DNA of 10,142 nt from contig CAMDHL010000057.1 of NCBI GenBank assembly GCA_945898105.1, forward strand, positions 1 to 10,142. Reading direction: 5' to 3'. Position numbers and translations under genes: made by a program. How positions within the stretch are numbered: the first letter of the stretch is position 1; every line of letters begins with the position of its first letter. Below are positions 1-6,420 of the stretch, piece after piece. Below the pieces are notes generated by a model. That model was not told where the DNA came from and did not search any database. It worked only from the letters and a program-made list of their open reading frames with translations. The stretch is from Comamonas sp. lk. Its GTDB lineage: Bacteria > Pseudomonadota > Gammaproteobacteria > Burkholderiales > Burkholderiaceae_C.

Positions 1-1323
1 CAGCGCGCTCGCATCCCCGCGAGCGCAAGCGCCTTTTTGGTGGTGGATGCGCAGGACGCCAAAGCCGTGCCACGCTTACAGCACCGCACTGAAGCGTCCA
101 TGCAAGCGGCCTCGGTCATCAAGTTGCTCACCACTTATGCGGCGCTGGACTTGCTGGGCCCCGCCTTTAGCTGGAGTACCCCGGTGTATGTCGATGGCCC
201 GGTGCGCGACGGCACGCTAACAGGTAATTTGTACATCCAGGGCCAGGGCGATCCTCAACTCGTGATGGAGCGTCTGTGGCTGCTGCTGCGCCGGCTGCAG
301 GCCTTGGGCATTACCCGCATCAGCGGCGACATCGTGCTGGACAACAGCGCGTTTTGGGTGCCTGACCAGGACCCGGCCGCTTTTGACGGCGAGCCACTGC
401 GCCCCTACAACGCCCGGCCAGAGGCGCTGCTCATCAATTACAAATCCGTCGTGATGACTTTCACGCCCGAACCCGCAGGGAACGGGGCGCGGGTCCAATA
501 CGACCCACCTTTGTGGGGCGTGCAGACCCAGGACAGCGTGCCGCAATCTAATGGCGCTTGCATCGACTACCGCGCGGGCTTGAAGGCTGATTTTTCCGAC
601 CCCTTGCGCATTCGCTTTGGCGGCGCCCTGCCCGCCTCCTGCGGCGAAAAAAGCTGGTCCATTGCTTATGCCGACCCGGTCAACTATGCCCCGCGTGCAG
701 TGCAAGGCCTGTGGCGCAGCATGGGCGCGGGCCTGGACGGTAGCGCACGCTGGGGCACGGTGCCTGCCAAGTTGATGGAAGCCAAGCCCCTGCTGGAGTG
801 GCGCTCGCCGCCACTGGCCGAGGTGGTGCGCGAAATCAACAAGTACAGCAACAACGTCATGGCCCAGCAAGTCTTTTTGACACTGGGACGCGAGGGCGGC
901 AATGGCACGGCGCGGGCTGAACAATCGCGCGCCGTTTTGCAAAAGTGGTGGGAAACACGTATCGGCAGCGACGACGCGCCGCTAGTAGACAACGGCGCAG
1001 GCCTGTCGCGCACCGAGCGCGTCAGCGCCAACGCCCTGGGTCTTTTGCTGCAACACGCTTACCGCTCCCCCTTGATGCCGGAGCTGCTCGCATCACTACC
1101 CATTAGTGGCATTGATGGCACGCTGATACGCTCCAAAGCGCGCGCTGCGGGCAGTGCCCACCTGAAAACCGGCAGCATTCAGGGCGTCAACGCCATCGCG
1201 GGCTATGTCGATTCCGCCAGCGGCAAGCGTTATGCCGTGGTCGCCTTAATTAACCATGCCAATGCGGCAGCCGCCCGACCCGTTCTGGACGCGTTGGTGG
1301 ATTGGTCAGCGCAGGACAAATAA
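1..1323 (+). CDS. dacB: D-alanyl-D-alanine carboxypeptidase/endopeptidase, PBP4 type (5' partial)
   Basis: Periplasmic serine peptidase of the peptidase S13/PBP4 family, which trims D-Ala from peptidoglycan stem peptides and cuts D-Ala-mDAP cross-links. The reading frame is open from base 1, so the true start and signal peptide lie upstream; about 440 residues are visible, against roughly 480 for a full protein. All three active-site motifs are present: S-V-I-K (SxxK, nucleophile Ser codon at 112), S-N-N (codon at 847, the SxN motif) and K-T-G-S (codon at 1165). The long stretch between SxxK and SxN is the usual PBP4 inserted region. A TTG at 37 is in frame but falls in the first strand of the catalytic domain, so it is not a credible start. 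The stop is 9 bases before the SemiSWEET gene, suggesting co-transcription. The family call is firm; physiological role follows from the family. Confidence 0.93.
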   Translation, partial: QRARIPASASAFLVVDAQDAKAVPRLQHRTEASMQAASVIKLLTTYAALDLLGPAFSWSTPVYVDGPVRDGTLTGNLYIQGQGDPQLVMERLWLLLRRLQALGITRISGDIVLDNSAFWVPDQDPAAFDGEPLRPYNARPEALLINYKSVVMTFTPEPAGNGARVQYDPPLWGVQTQDSVPQSNGACIDYRAGLKADFSDPLRIRFGGALPASCGEKSWSIAYADPVNYAPRAVQGLWRSMGAGLDGSARWGTVPAKLMEAKPLLEWRSPPLAEVVREINKYSNNVMAQQVFLTLGREGGNGTARAEQSRAVLQKWWETRIGSDDAPLVDNGAGLSRTERVSANALGLLLQHAYRSPLMPELLASLPISGIDGTLIRSKARAAGSAHLKTGSIQGVNAIAGYVDSASGKRYAVVALINHANAAAARPVLDALVDWSAQDK

Positions 1324-1332
1324 ATACTCTTT

Positions 1333-1605
1333 ATGAACATCACCGACACCATAGGCACCGTAGGCGCCACCCTGACCACGGTCGCCTTTCTGCCTCAGGT
1401 CTGGCACACCTTCCGCACCAAGGACGTCAGCGGCATCTCGCTTGGCATGTACACCGTGCTGACCATCGGCATCGCGCACTGGGTGGTCTATGGCTGGCTG
1501 CTAACGGCCTGGCCGGTCATCATCGCGAACGGCATCACCCTCTCATTAGCACTAGCGATTTTGCTGATGAAGTTGCGCTACCGGATAACTGGCAACCTCG
1601 AATAA
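1333..1605 (+). CDS. SemiSWEET family sugar transporter
   Basis: A 90-residue inner-membrane protein of the bacterial SemiSWEET (PQ-loop/MtN3) family, half-size relatives of eukaryotic SWEET uniporters that dimerise to form a sugar pore. Three hydrophobic helices are visible, at about residues 5-25, 38-58 and 60-80. The PQ motif F-L-P-Q (19-22) ends helix 1, followed by the typical cytoplasmic turn T-K-D-V-S-G-I-S-L (29-37). Trp50 and Asn66 sit where the family has the Trp and Asn that line the sugar site. Length matches the family (about 85-95). No good Shine-Dalgarno precedes the ATG: the nearest purine block, AGGA at 1313-1316 inside the dacB end, is 16 bases away. Translation may therefore depend on ribosomes finishing dacB. 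The substrate cannot be told from sequence. Confidence 0.88.
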   Translation: MNITDTIGTVGATLTTVAFLPQVWHTFRTKDVSGISLGMYTVLTIGIAHWVVYGWLLTAWPVIIANGITLSLALAILLMKLRYRITGNLE

Positions 1606-1636
1606 TGAAAATATCAGTGAGCGCTCGCGACTGATA
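1606..1636 (-). terminator. Candidate rho-independent terminator of yggS
   Basis: A hairpin with 7-bp perfect outer arms (1612-1618 TATCAGT, 1630-1636 ACTGATA) encloses an 11-base GC-rich loop that can form a few extra pairs. Read on the minus strand, the second arm is followed directly by TTTTCATTATT (complement of 1601-1611). This is 64 bases past the yggS stop and directly abuts the SemiSWEET stop. Read on the plus strand no T-run follows, so it should act mainly on yggS transcripts. The arms are AT-containing and of moderate strength. Confidence 0.42.
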
Positions 1637-1699
1637 GACACCCGCAACGGCCCTGATCTCCTGATAGCCACTAGGCTGCAAAAACAAGTCGGGCGGCGC

Positions 1700-2407
1700 C
1701 TAATCCGGCAAAACTTGCCTAAATGGCGGTCGACTCCCAAAAATCGCCGACCCGACCCGCACCATGGTGCTGCCGGCGTGGATGGCCGCTTCCAGATCCG
1801 CGCTCATGCCCAAAGACAAGGTATCCAAGGCAAATCCGGCGCCTTTGAGCTGCTCGAAAAGGGCCCTGGTACGGAGGTGGACGGCCAGTGCAGCGGCAAA
1901 GTCAGGGGCGGGCTCCGGAATGCTCATGATGCCGCGCAATCGCAAACCGGGCAAAGCAGCGATCTGTGTCGCCAATTCGATTGCTTGCTCTGGCATCACC
2001 CCGGCCTTGGTCGGACCGCCATCTACATTGACCTGGATACAGACCTGCAAGAGCCCATGCGCCGGGTCACGCTGCTCACTCAAACGCTGTGCAATCTTGA
2101 GACGATCCACCGAATGTACCCAGTCGAAATGCGTGGCAACCAGCCGGGTTTTGTTACTCTGCACCGGGCCTATGCAATGCCACACAAGAGGCATTGCGCT
2201 CAGGGTGACGATTTTGTCCACCCCTTCTTGAATGTAGTTCTCCCCAAAGTCCCGCTGGCCGGCCGTATGGGCCTCTTCAATCGCCGACGCCTCGAAGGTT
2301 TTAGATACAGCCAAAAGTTGGACGGATGCCGGATCGCGGCCCGCTGCCAGGCAAGCGGCAGCAATTCGCGCACGAACAGCCAGCAAATTTCTTTCAATTT
2401 CAAGCAT
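1700..2407 (-). CDS. yggS: YggS/PLPBP pyridoxal phosphate homeostasis protein
   Basis: Cytosolic PLP-binding protein of the YggS/PROSC (PLPBP) family, a fold-type III barrel without known enzyme activity that keeps B6 vitamers and amino-acid pools in balance. The 235 residues match the family length. Lys36 in A-V-S-K-T-F is at the position of the PLP-binding lysine of E. coli YggS. Other family blocks are F-G-E-N-Y-I-Q-E (54-61), W-H-C-I-G-P-V-Q-S-N-K (76-86), L-G-M-S-A-D-L (near 205) and the C-terminal G-S-T-M-V-R-V-G-S-A-I-F-G phosphate-binding block. The ATG at 2407 is the natural family start; its Shine-Dalgarno is weak (AAAG in an AT-rich leader). It diverges from pilT, the same pairing seen with yggS and the pilT homologue yggR in E. 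coli. An open frame on the opposite strand is a shadow. Confidence 0.95.
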   Translation of the reverse strand: MLEIERNLLAVRARIAAACLAAGRDPASVQLLAVSKTFEASAIEEAHTAGQRDFGENYIQEGVDKIVTLSAMPLVWHCIGPVQSNKTRLVATHFDWVHSVDRLKIAQRLSEQRDPAHGLLQVCIQVNVDGGPTKAGVMPEQAIELATQIAALPGLRLRGIMSIPEPAPDFAAALAVHLRTRALFEQLKGAGFALDTLSLGMSADLEAAIHAGSTMVRVGSAIFGSRPPFRQVLPD

Positions 2408-2487
2408 ATCTTTAAATTAATTATTTAAAAATCATTATTATTTTGATTTTTAATTTAATATTCGGGTTTTTCACCCAGGAAAGCGCG
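2408..2487. promoter_or_regulatory. Divergent yggS/pilT intergenic control region
   Basis: An 80-base spacer that is strikingly AT-rich next to its GC-rich neighbours and must hold the promoters for both divergent genes. Two inverted repeats are present: 2411-2417/2423-2429 and 2425-2434/2444-2453. Several TATAAT-like hexamers exist on both strands (for example TAATAT at 2456-2461), but none has a matching -35 at correct spacing, so I do not assign specific promoters. The pilT Shine-Dalgarno AGGA (2477-2480) lies 7 bases before the ATG at 2488 and decides that start over the upstream ATT at 2443, which would add 15 residues absent from PilT proteins. Confidence 0.6.
2425..2453. repeat. 10-bp perfect inverted repeat upstream of pilT
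   Basis: TTAAAAATCA (2425-2434) and TGATTTTTAA (2444-2453) are perfect reverse complements around a 9-base AT-only spacer. The half-site centres are 19 bases apart, near two helical turns, which would suit a dimeric regulator. A second dyad, TTTAAAT (2411-2417) / ATTTAAA (2423-2429), overlaps its left arm. In sequence this AT-rich, dyads arise by chance more easily, so the operator role is speculative. Confidence 0.4.
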
Positions 2488-3531
2488 ATGGAAATTACCC
2501 AACTACTGGCTTTCAGCGTGAAAAATAAGGCCTCTGACTTGCATCTCTCGGCAGGCCTGCCGCCTATGTTACGTGTTCACGGCGATGTACGCCGCTTGAA
2601 CCTGCCAGACCTTTCGCACAAAGAAGTGCTGGACATGATCTACGACATCATGAGTGACAGCCAGCGCCAGCGCTTTGAAGAAAAGCTGGAGGCAGATTTT
2701 TCATTCGAAATTGAAGGCTTGTCGCGGTTCCGGGTCAACGCGTTCAACCAACTGCGGGGCGCGGGCGCTGTATTTAGAGCGATTCCCAGCAAAATTTTGA
2801 ACTTAGACCAGCTCAATGCACCAGCGATTTTTGCAGAGATCGCTGTCAAACCGCGCGGCCTGGTGCTGGTCACCGGGCCTACTGGCTCAGGTAAATCGAC
2901 CACACTGGCGGCCATGGTTAACCACCTCAACGAACATGAGCACGGCCATATCCTGACCATTGAAGATCCGATCGAATTTGTGCATTTATCCAAAAATTGT
3001 CTGATTAATCAACGTGAGGTGGGGCCGCATACACATGGATTTGCAGAAGCGCTGCGCTCCGCACTGCGCGAAGATCCGGACGCTATTTTGATCGGTGAGT
3101 TGCGGGATCTGGAAACCATCCGTCTTGCCCTTTCGGCAGCGGAGACTGGGCACTTGGTATTTGGTACTTTGCACACATCCAGCGCCGCCAAAACCATAGA
3201 CCGCATCATCGACGTGTTTCCGGGCGATGAAAAGGAAATGGTAAGAGCCATGCTTTCCGAGTCTTTGCAGGCGGTAATTTCGCAAACACTATGCAAAGTA
3301 GTGACCAATGACGGGCGCATAGCGGCGCATGAAATCATGCTGGGAACCAATGGCATTCGCAACCTGATCCGTGAAGGCAAAGTCGCACAAATGTATTCGG
3401 CCATTCAAACCGGCAATGCGGTAGGCATGCAAACGCTAGATCAAAACCTGCTAGCCCTGGTCCGTAGTAACAAGATCAGTAGAGCGGAAGCGCGCAGCAA
3501 AGCAAAAATGCCTGAGGCATTTAATGCCTAG
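2488..3531 (+). CDS. pilT: Type IV pilus retraction ATPase PilT
   Basis: Hexameric cytoplasmic ATPase that depolymerises type IV pili from the base, powering twitching motility, DNA uptake and surface sensing. The 347 residues from the ATG at 2488 compare with 344 in Pseudomonas aeruginosa. The N-terminal PAS-like domain starts with A-S-D-L-H-L-S-A-G-L-P-P (15-26). The RecA-like domain carries Walker A G-P-T-G-S-G-K-S-T (130-138, Lys136), the Asp box E-D-P-I-E-F-V-H with catalytic Glu163, the Walker B G-E-L-R-D with Glu204, and the His box G-H-L-V-F-G-T-L-H. The C-terminal retraction motif reads G-I-R-N-L-I-R-E (289-296), with Gly instead of the usual first Ala. Numbering coincides with the P. 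aeruginosa protein at the key residues. AGGA at 2477-2480 is the ribosome site. pilU follows after 49 bases. Confidence 0.97.
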   Translation: MEITQLLAFSVKNKASDLHLSAGLPPMLRVHGDVRRLNLPDLSHKEVLDMIYDIMSDSQRQRFEEKLEADFSFEIEGLSRFRVNAFNQLRGAGAVFRAIPSKILNLDQLNAPAIFAEIAVKPRGLVLVTGPTGSGKSTTLAAMVNHLNEHEHGHILTIEDPIEFVHLSKNCLINQREVGPHTHGFAEALRSALREDPDAILIGELRDLETIRLALSAAETGHLVFGTLHTSSAAKTIDRIIDVFPGDEKEMVRAMLSESLQAVISQTLCKVVTNDGRIAAHEIMLGTNGIRNLIREGKVAQMYSAIQTGNAVGMQTLDQNLLALVRSNKISRAEARSKAKMPEAFNA

Positions 3532-3580
3532 CCATCAGCGGTCTTAGTTCCATCATCATCATTTTTTTGGGAGATGCAAT

Positions 3581-4717
3581 ATGACACGCGATCAAGCATC
3601 ACAGCTTTTCGTTGACATGCTCGCGCTAATGCATACGCATCGTGCCAGCGACTTGTTTATCACCGCGGATTTTCCGCCTGCACTCAAGATTGATGGCGTC
3701 ATCACCAAGGCATCGCCTCAATCCTTATCCTCTGAAGACACCGCCATGCTGGCACGCACGCTCATGACCGAGCGGCAGTTCGCCGAGTTTGAGCGCACTA
3801 AGGAGTGCAATTTCGCAATTGCACCTGCCGGTTTGGGGCGTTTTCGGGTTAGCGCCTTTGTCCAACTGGGGAAAATCGGTATGGTGCTTCGGAGCATACC
3901 GACGACGCCACCGACGATCGACGAGCTGCAATTGCCATCGGCGCTCAAGGAGGTATCCATGAACAAGCGCGGTCTGTGCATCGTGGTGGGTGCGACAGGC
4001 TCGGGCAAGTCAACCACCCTGGCGGCGATGCTGGACTGGCGCAATAGTCATTCTTTTGGCCACATCGTCACCATCGAAGACCCGGTTGAGTTTGTACACC
4101 CGCATAAAAACTGCATCGTGACGCAGCGCGAAGTGGGGCTGGACACCGAGAGCTGGGAGAGCGGTTTACGCAATAGCATGCGCCAGGCACCCGATGTCAT
4201 CGTGTTTGGCGAGTTGCGTGATCGCCAGACTGTGGAATTGGTGATCGATTTTGCAGAAACCGGGCATTTTTGTATCGCTACCTTGCACGCCAATAGCACC
4301 AACCAGGCTCTGGACCGGATCATCAATTTCTTCCCGGAAAGCCGCCGTAATCAGCTCTTGCTCGATTTGTCACTCAACTTACGGGCTTTGGTGTCGCAAC
4401 GCCTGCTCCCCAAAGCGAAAGGCAAAGGCCGTGTTGCGGCAGTGGAGATTTTGCTGGCCTCACCCATGATTGCAACATTGATCAAAAAGGGGGACGTCGA
4501 GGAGATCAAAGAAGTCATGAAAAAAAGCACTTCCAATGGCATGCAGACTTTTGATCAGGCACTTTTTCAACTGCATCAAAAAGGCCTCGTCAGCTACGAG
4601 GAAGCTATGCGCAACGCAGATTCATCCAACGATTTGCGGCTGGAAATCAAGTTGCGGGGTAAGGATGAGGGCGCGTCGCGTTTGGACGCCGGGACGCAAG
4701 GATTGGTAATCGTCTAA
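3581..4717 (+). CDS. pilU: Type IV pilus retraction ATPase PilU
   Basis: PilT paralogue that supports retraction together with PilT, usually dispensable alone but adding force. The 378 residues match PilU (about 380). Visible blocks: N-terminal R-A-S-D-L-F-I-T-A-D-F-P-P, Walker A G-A-T-G-S-G-K-S-T with Lys143, Asp box E-D-P-V-E-F-V-H, Q-R-E-V-G-L-D-T, Walker B G-E-L-R-D with Glu211, and the PilU-type A-E-T-G-H-F-C-I-A-T-L-H-A-N-S. The longer charged C-terminal tail (last 25 or so residues) is also PilU-like and separates it from pilT. GGGAG (3569-3573) lies 7 bases before the ATG. The 49-base gap from pilT contains four CAT repeats and a run of seven T (3551-3568) but no hairpin, so pilTU probably form one transcript. 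Confidence 0.96.
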   Translation: MTRDQASQLFVDMLALMHTHRASDLFITADFPPALKIDGVITKASPQSLSSEDTAMLARTLMTERQFAEFERTKECNFAIAPAGLGRFRVSAFVQLGKIGMVLRSIPTTPPTIDELQLPSALKEVSMNKRGLCIVVGATGSGKSTTLAAMLDWRNSHSFGHIVTIEDPVEFVHPHKNCIVTQREVGLDTESWESGLRNSMRQAPDVIVFGELRDRQTVELVIDFAETGHFCIATLHANSTNQALDRIINFFPESRRNQLLLDLSLNLRALVSQRLLPKAKGKGRVAAVEILLASPMIATLIKKGDVEEIKEVMKKSTSNGMQTFDQALFQLHQKGLVSYEEAMRNADSSNDLRLEIKLRGKDEGASRLDAGTQGLVIV

Positions 4718-4756
4718 AGTGTGGGCTTTGTCACGCTCGCACCCAAGGACCTGTGT

Positions 4757-5692
4757 ATGACCCAAAGCGCTTCCGTCAATGCCAAAACCTATTCCAGCAC
4801 TCCAGCCAGACGCGTCGCGTTTTTGGGTTTGGGCGTCATGGGCTTCCCCATGGCGGGACATTTGGCCATGGCAGGCCACCAAGTGCGGGTGTACAACCGC
4901 AGTGCGGCTAAATCGCAAGCATGGCTGCAAGAATTTTCGGCAAATGGCAGCGCTTTAGGCGCCCATACCAGCGCCCCTACGCCTCGTGAGGCAGTGCAAG
5001 GCGCTGACATCGTGTTTTGCTGCGTAGGCAATGACGATGATTTGCGCAGCGTGGTGCTGGGCGAGGACGGCGCATTTAAGGGCATGCGGTCCGACAGCGT
5101 CCTCGTAGACCACACCACCGCCTCGGCAAAGGTCGCCCGTGAATTGTTCGCCAGCGCCCAGGCGCTCGGGCTCCACTTTATCGATGCACCGGTCTCAGGG
5201 GGTCAGGCAGGCGCACAAAATGGCATGCTCACGGTGATGTGCGGTGGAGAAGACAAGGCCTTTGACGCGGTGCAATCAACAGCCATGGCTTTTTCGCGTG
5301 CATTTACCCTTCTGGGCGAAAGCGGTGCGGGCCAGCTGGCCAAGATGGTCAACCAGATTGCCATTGCGGGACTGGTTCAGGGTCTGAGCGAAGCCGTTGC
5401 CTTCGGCCAAAAAGCGGGGCTCGATATGGACCAGGTGCTGGACGTTATTGGTAAAGGCGCTGCCCAAAGTTGGCAAATGGACAACCGTGGGAAAACCATG
5501 GTGGCCAATAAATTCGATTTTGGTTTCGCCGTAGATTGGATGCGCAAAGACCTTGGCCTGGTGCTTGACGAAGCCAAGCGTAATGGCGCACGCCTACCGG
5601 TTACGGCCTTGGTGGACCAGTTTTACGCAGATGTACAAAATATGGGTGGTAGGCGCTGGGACACTTCCAGCCTGATCAAGCGACTGAAATAA
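4757..5692 (+). CDS. NAD(P)-dependent beta-hydroxyacid dehydrogenase (3-hydroxyisobutyrate dehydrogenase family)
   Basis: Soluble oxidoreductase of the beta-hydroxyacid dehydrogenase family, which includes 3-hydroxyisobutyrate dehydrogenase, tartronate semialdehyde reductase and succinic semialdehyde (GLYR-type) reductases. The 311 residues compare with about 290-310 for the family. Near the N-terminus is the Rossmann G-L-G-V-M-G (24-29); Asn47-Arg48-Ser49 after the second strand is the N-R-S/T signature often tied to NADP preference. Next come the substrate-binding D-A-P-V-S-G-G (143-149), the catalytic G-Q-L-A-K-M-V-N with Lys196 and Asn199, and K-D-L (264-266). I chose the ATG at 4757 because AAGGA (4745-4749) precedes it by 7 bases; a GTG at 4721 lacks a ribosome site and would add 12 unmatched residues. 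It lies 39 bases after pilU and may be read through from pilTU, but nothing ties its chemistry to pili. The exact substrate is not determinable. Confidence 0.88.
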   Translation: MTQSASVNAKTYSSTPARRVAFLGLGVMGFPMAGHLAMAGHQVRVYNRSAAKSQAWLQEFSANGSALGAHTSAPTPREAVQGADIVFCCVGNDDDLRSVVLGEDGAFKGMRSDSVLVDHTTASAKVARELFASAQALGLHFIDAPVSGGQAGAQNGMLTVMCGGEDKAFDAVQSTAMAFSRAFTLLGESGAGQLAKMVNQIAIAGLVQGLSEAVAFGQKAGLDMDQVLDVIGKGAAQSWQMDNRGKTMVANKFDFGFAVDWMRKDLGLVLDEAKRNGARLPVTALVDQFYADVQNMGGRRWDTSSLIKRLK

Positions 5693-5762
5693 GCGTAGAG
5701 AGGGCCCCGACCTTCCCGATCGCTTGGAAATCAGCCACGCATAGCGGATAACCGAATTCAAA

Positions 5763-5785
5763 TCGGCTAATGAAGCACTAGCCGA
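5763..5785. terminator. Weak hairpin between convergent oxidoreductase and dolP genes
   Basis: TCGGCTA (5763-5769) and TAGCCGA (5779-5785) form a 7-bp stem with a 9-base loop in the 107-base gap between two convergent genes. On the minus strand the hairpin is followed by TTTGAATT, a short T-rich tail, so it could end dolP transcripts. On the plus strand only CTTAGG follows. Location is right for a terminator, but the stem is short and the tails are poor. Nothing else is recognisable in this gap. Confidence 0.3.
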
Positions 5786-5799
5786 CTTAGGATCTGAGC

Positions 5800-6420
5800 T
5801 TATTTAGCCGGCGCGGGCTGTATATTGGCCAGTTCATCATCTGTGATAGTTTCGTGCACCAAAACGACTTTCTTCACGCCGTTCACACCGCTCGCCAAAC
5901 TTGAAACACGCTTGGCCTCACGTGCGGTGATGCGTCCCATGACATAGACAGTCCCCCGCTCGGTCACGATCTTGAAAGCGTTGGTGAACAAATCTTTGGC
6001 ATCCAGCAATTCCGCCTTGATACGCCCGGAAATTACCGCATCGCTGGTGCGCTCGGACAGGGTGGAAATCGGGGTTGCACCGACTTCGTTCCATACTGCA
6101 TTGATGTTGTCGATATTCTTGGCAATGTCAGCCACGCGTTCTTTATCCTGCGGGTCAGGTGTTTCGCCAGTGAGCAAAACTTTACGGTTGTAGCTAGACA
6201 CATTCACATGCGCACGCTCGCCTAGCGCATCACGAATGCGGCTGCTGACCTTGAGCTCGATCGACTGATCCTCCAGCATCGCCCCCGAGGTGCGCCGATC
6301 CACTGCAACCATGCCAGTCATATAAGCACCGCCAGCTACCAGAGGAAGGCATGCACTCAAGGGCGCAATACCGACTAGCAACAAGGTACACAGAGTCAAA
6401 TAACGGATCAAAGATGTCAT
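5800..6420 (-). CDS. dolP: BON-domain outer-membrane lipoprotein, DolP (YraP) type
   Basis: Lipoprotein of the DolP/YraP family, which in E. coli binds anionic phospholipid, sits on the inner face of the outer membrane, moves to the division site and supports envelope integrity. The 206 residues start with a signal peptide (positively charged start, hydrophobic core about 8-20) and lipobox L-S-A-C with Cys24; Leu25 at +2 predicts outer-membrane sorting. Two BON domains follow, about residues 53-115 and 125-192, each with the alpha-beta-beta-alpha-beta pattern and central glycines (K-V-L-L-T-G-E, V-Y-V-M-G-R). The ATG at 6418-6420 overlaps the stop of the upstream SIS gene as ATGA, so the two are probably translationally coupled. 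A longer in-frame extension to 6531 would remove the signal peptide and overlap the SIS gene, so I reject it. Val129 appears to replace the E. coli membrane-contact Trp127. Confidence 0.88.
   Translation of the reverse strand: MTSLIRYLTLCTLLLVGIAPLSACLPLVAGGAYMTGMVAVDRRTSGAMLEDQSIELKVSSRIRDALGERAHVNVSSYNRKVLLTGETPDPQDKERVADIAKNIDNINAVWNEVGATPISTLSERTSDAVISGRIKAELLDAKDLFTNAFKIVTERGTVYVMGRITAREAKRVSSLASGVNGVKKVVLVHETITDDELANIQPAPAK

Noticed and set aside
217..942. 241-residue open frame on the minus strand opposite dacB
   Set aside because: Antisense to a gene with all PBP4 motifs; low-complexity His/Ala/Gln-rich translation typical of a shadow frame.
1715..2428. 237-residue open frame on the plus strand opposite yggS
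   Set aside because: It is antisense to a fully recognisable yggS, has no family-like composition or ribosome site, and arises from the codon pattern of yggS.
2443..2487. Upstream in-frame start for pilT adding 15 hydrophobic residues
   Set aside because: The extension lies in the AT-rich promoter spacer, begins at a rare ATT codon without a ribosome site, and is absent from PilT proteins.
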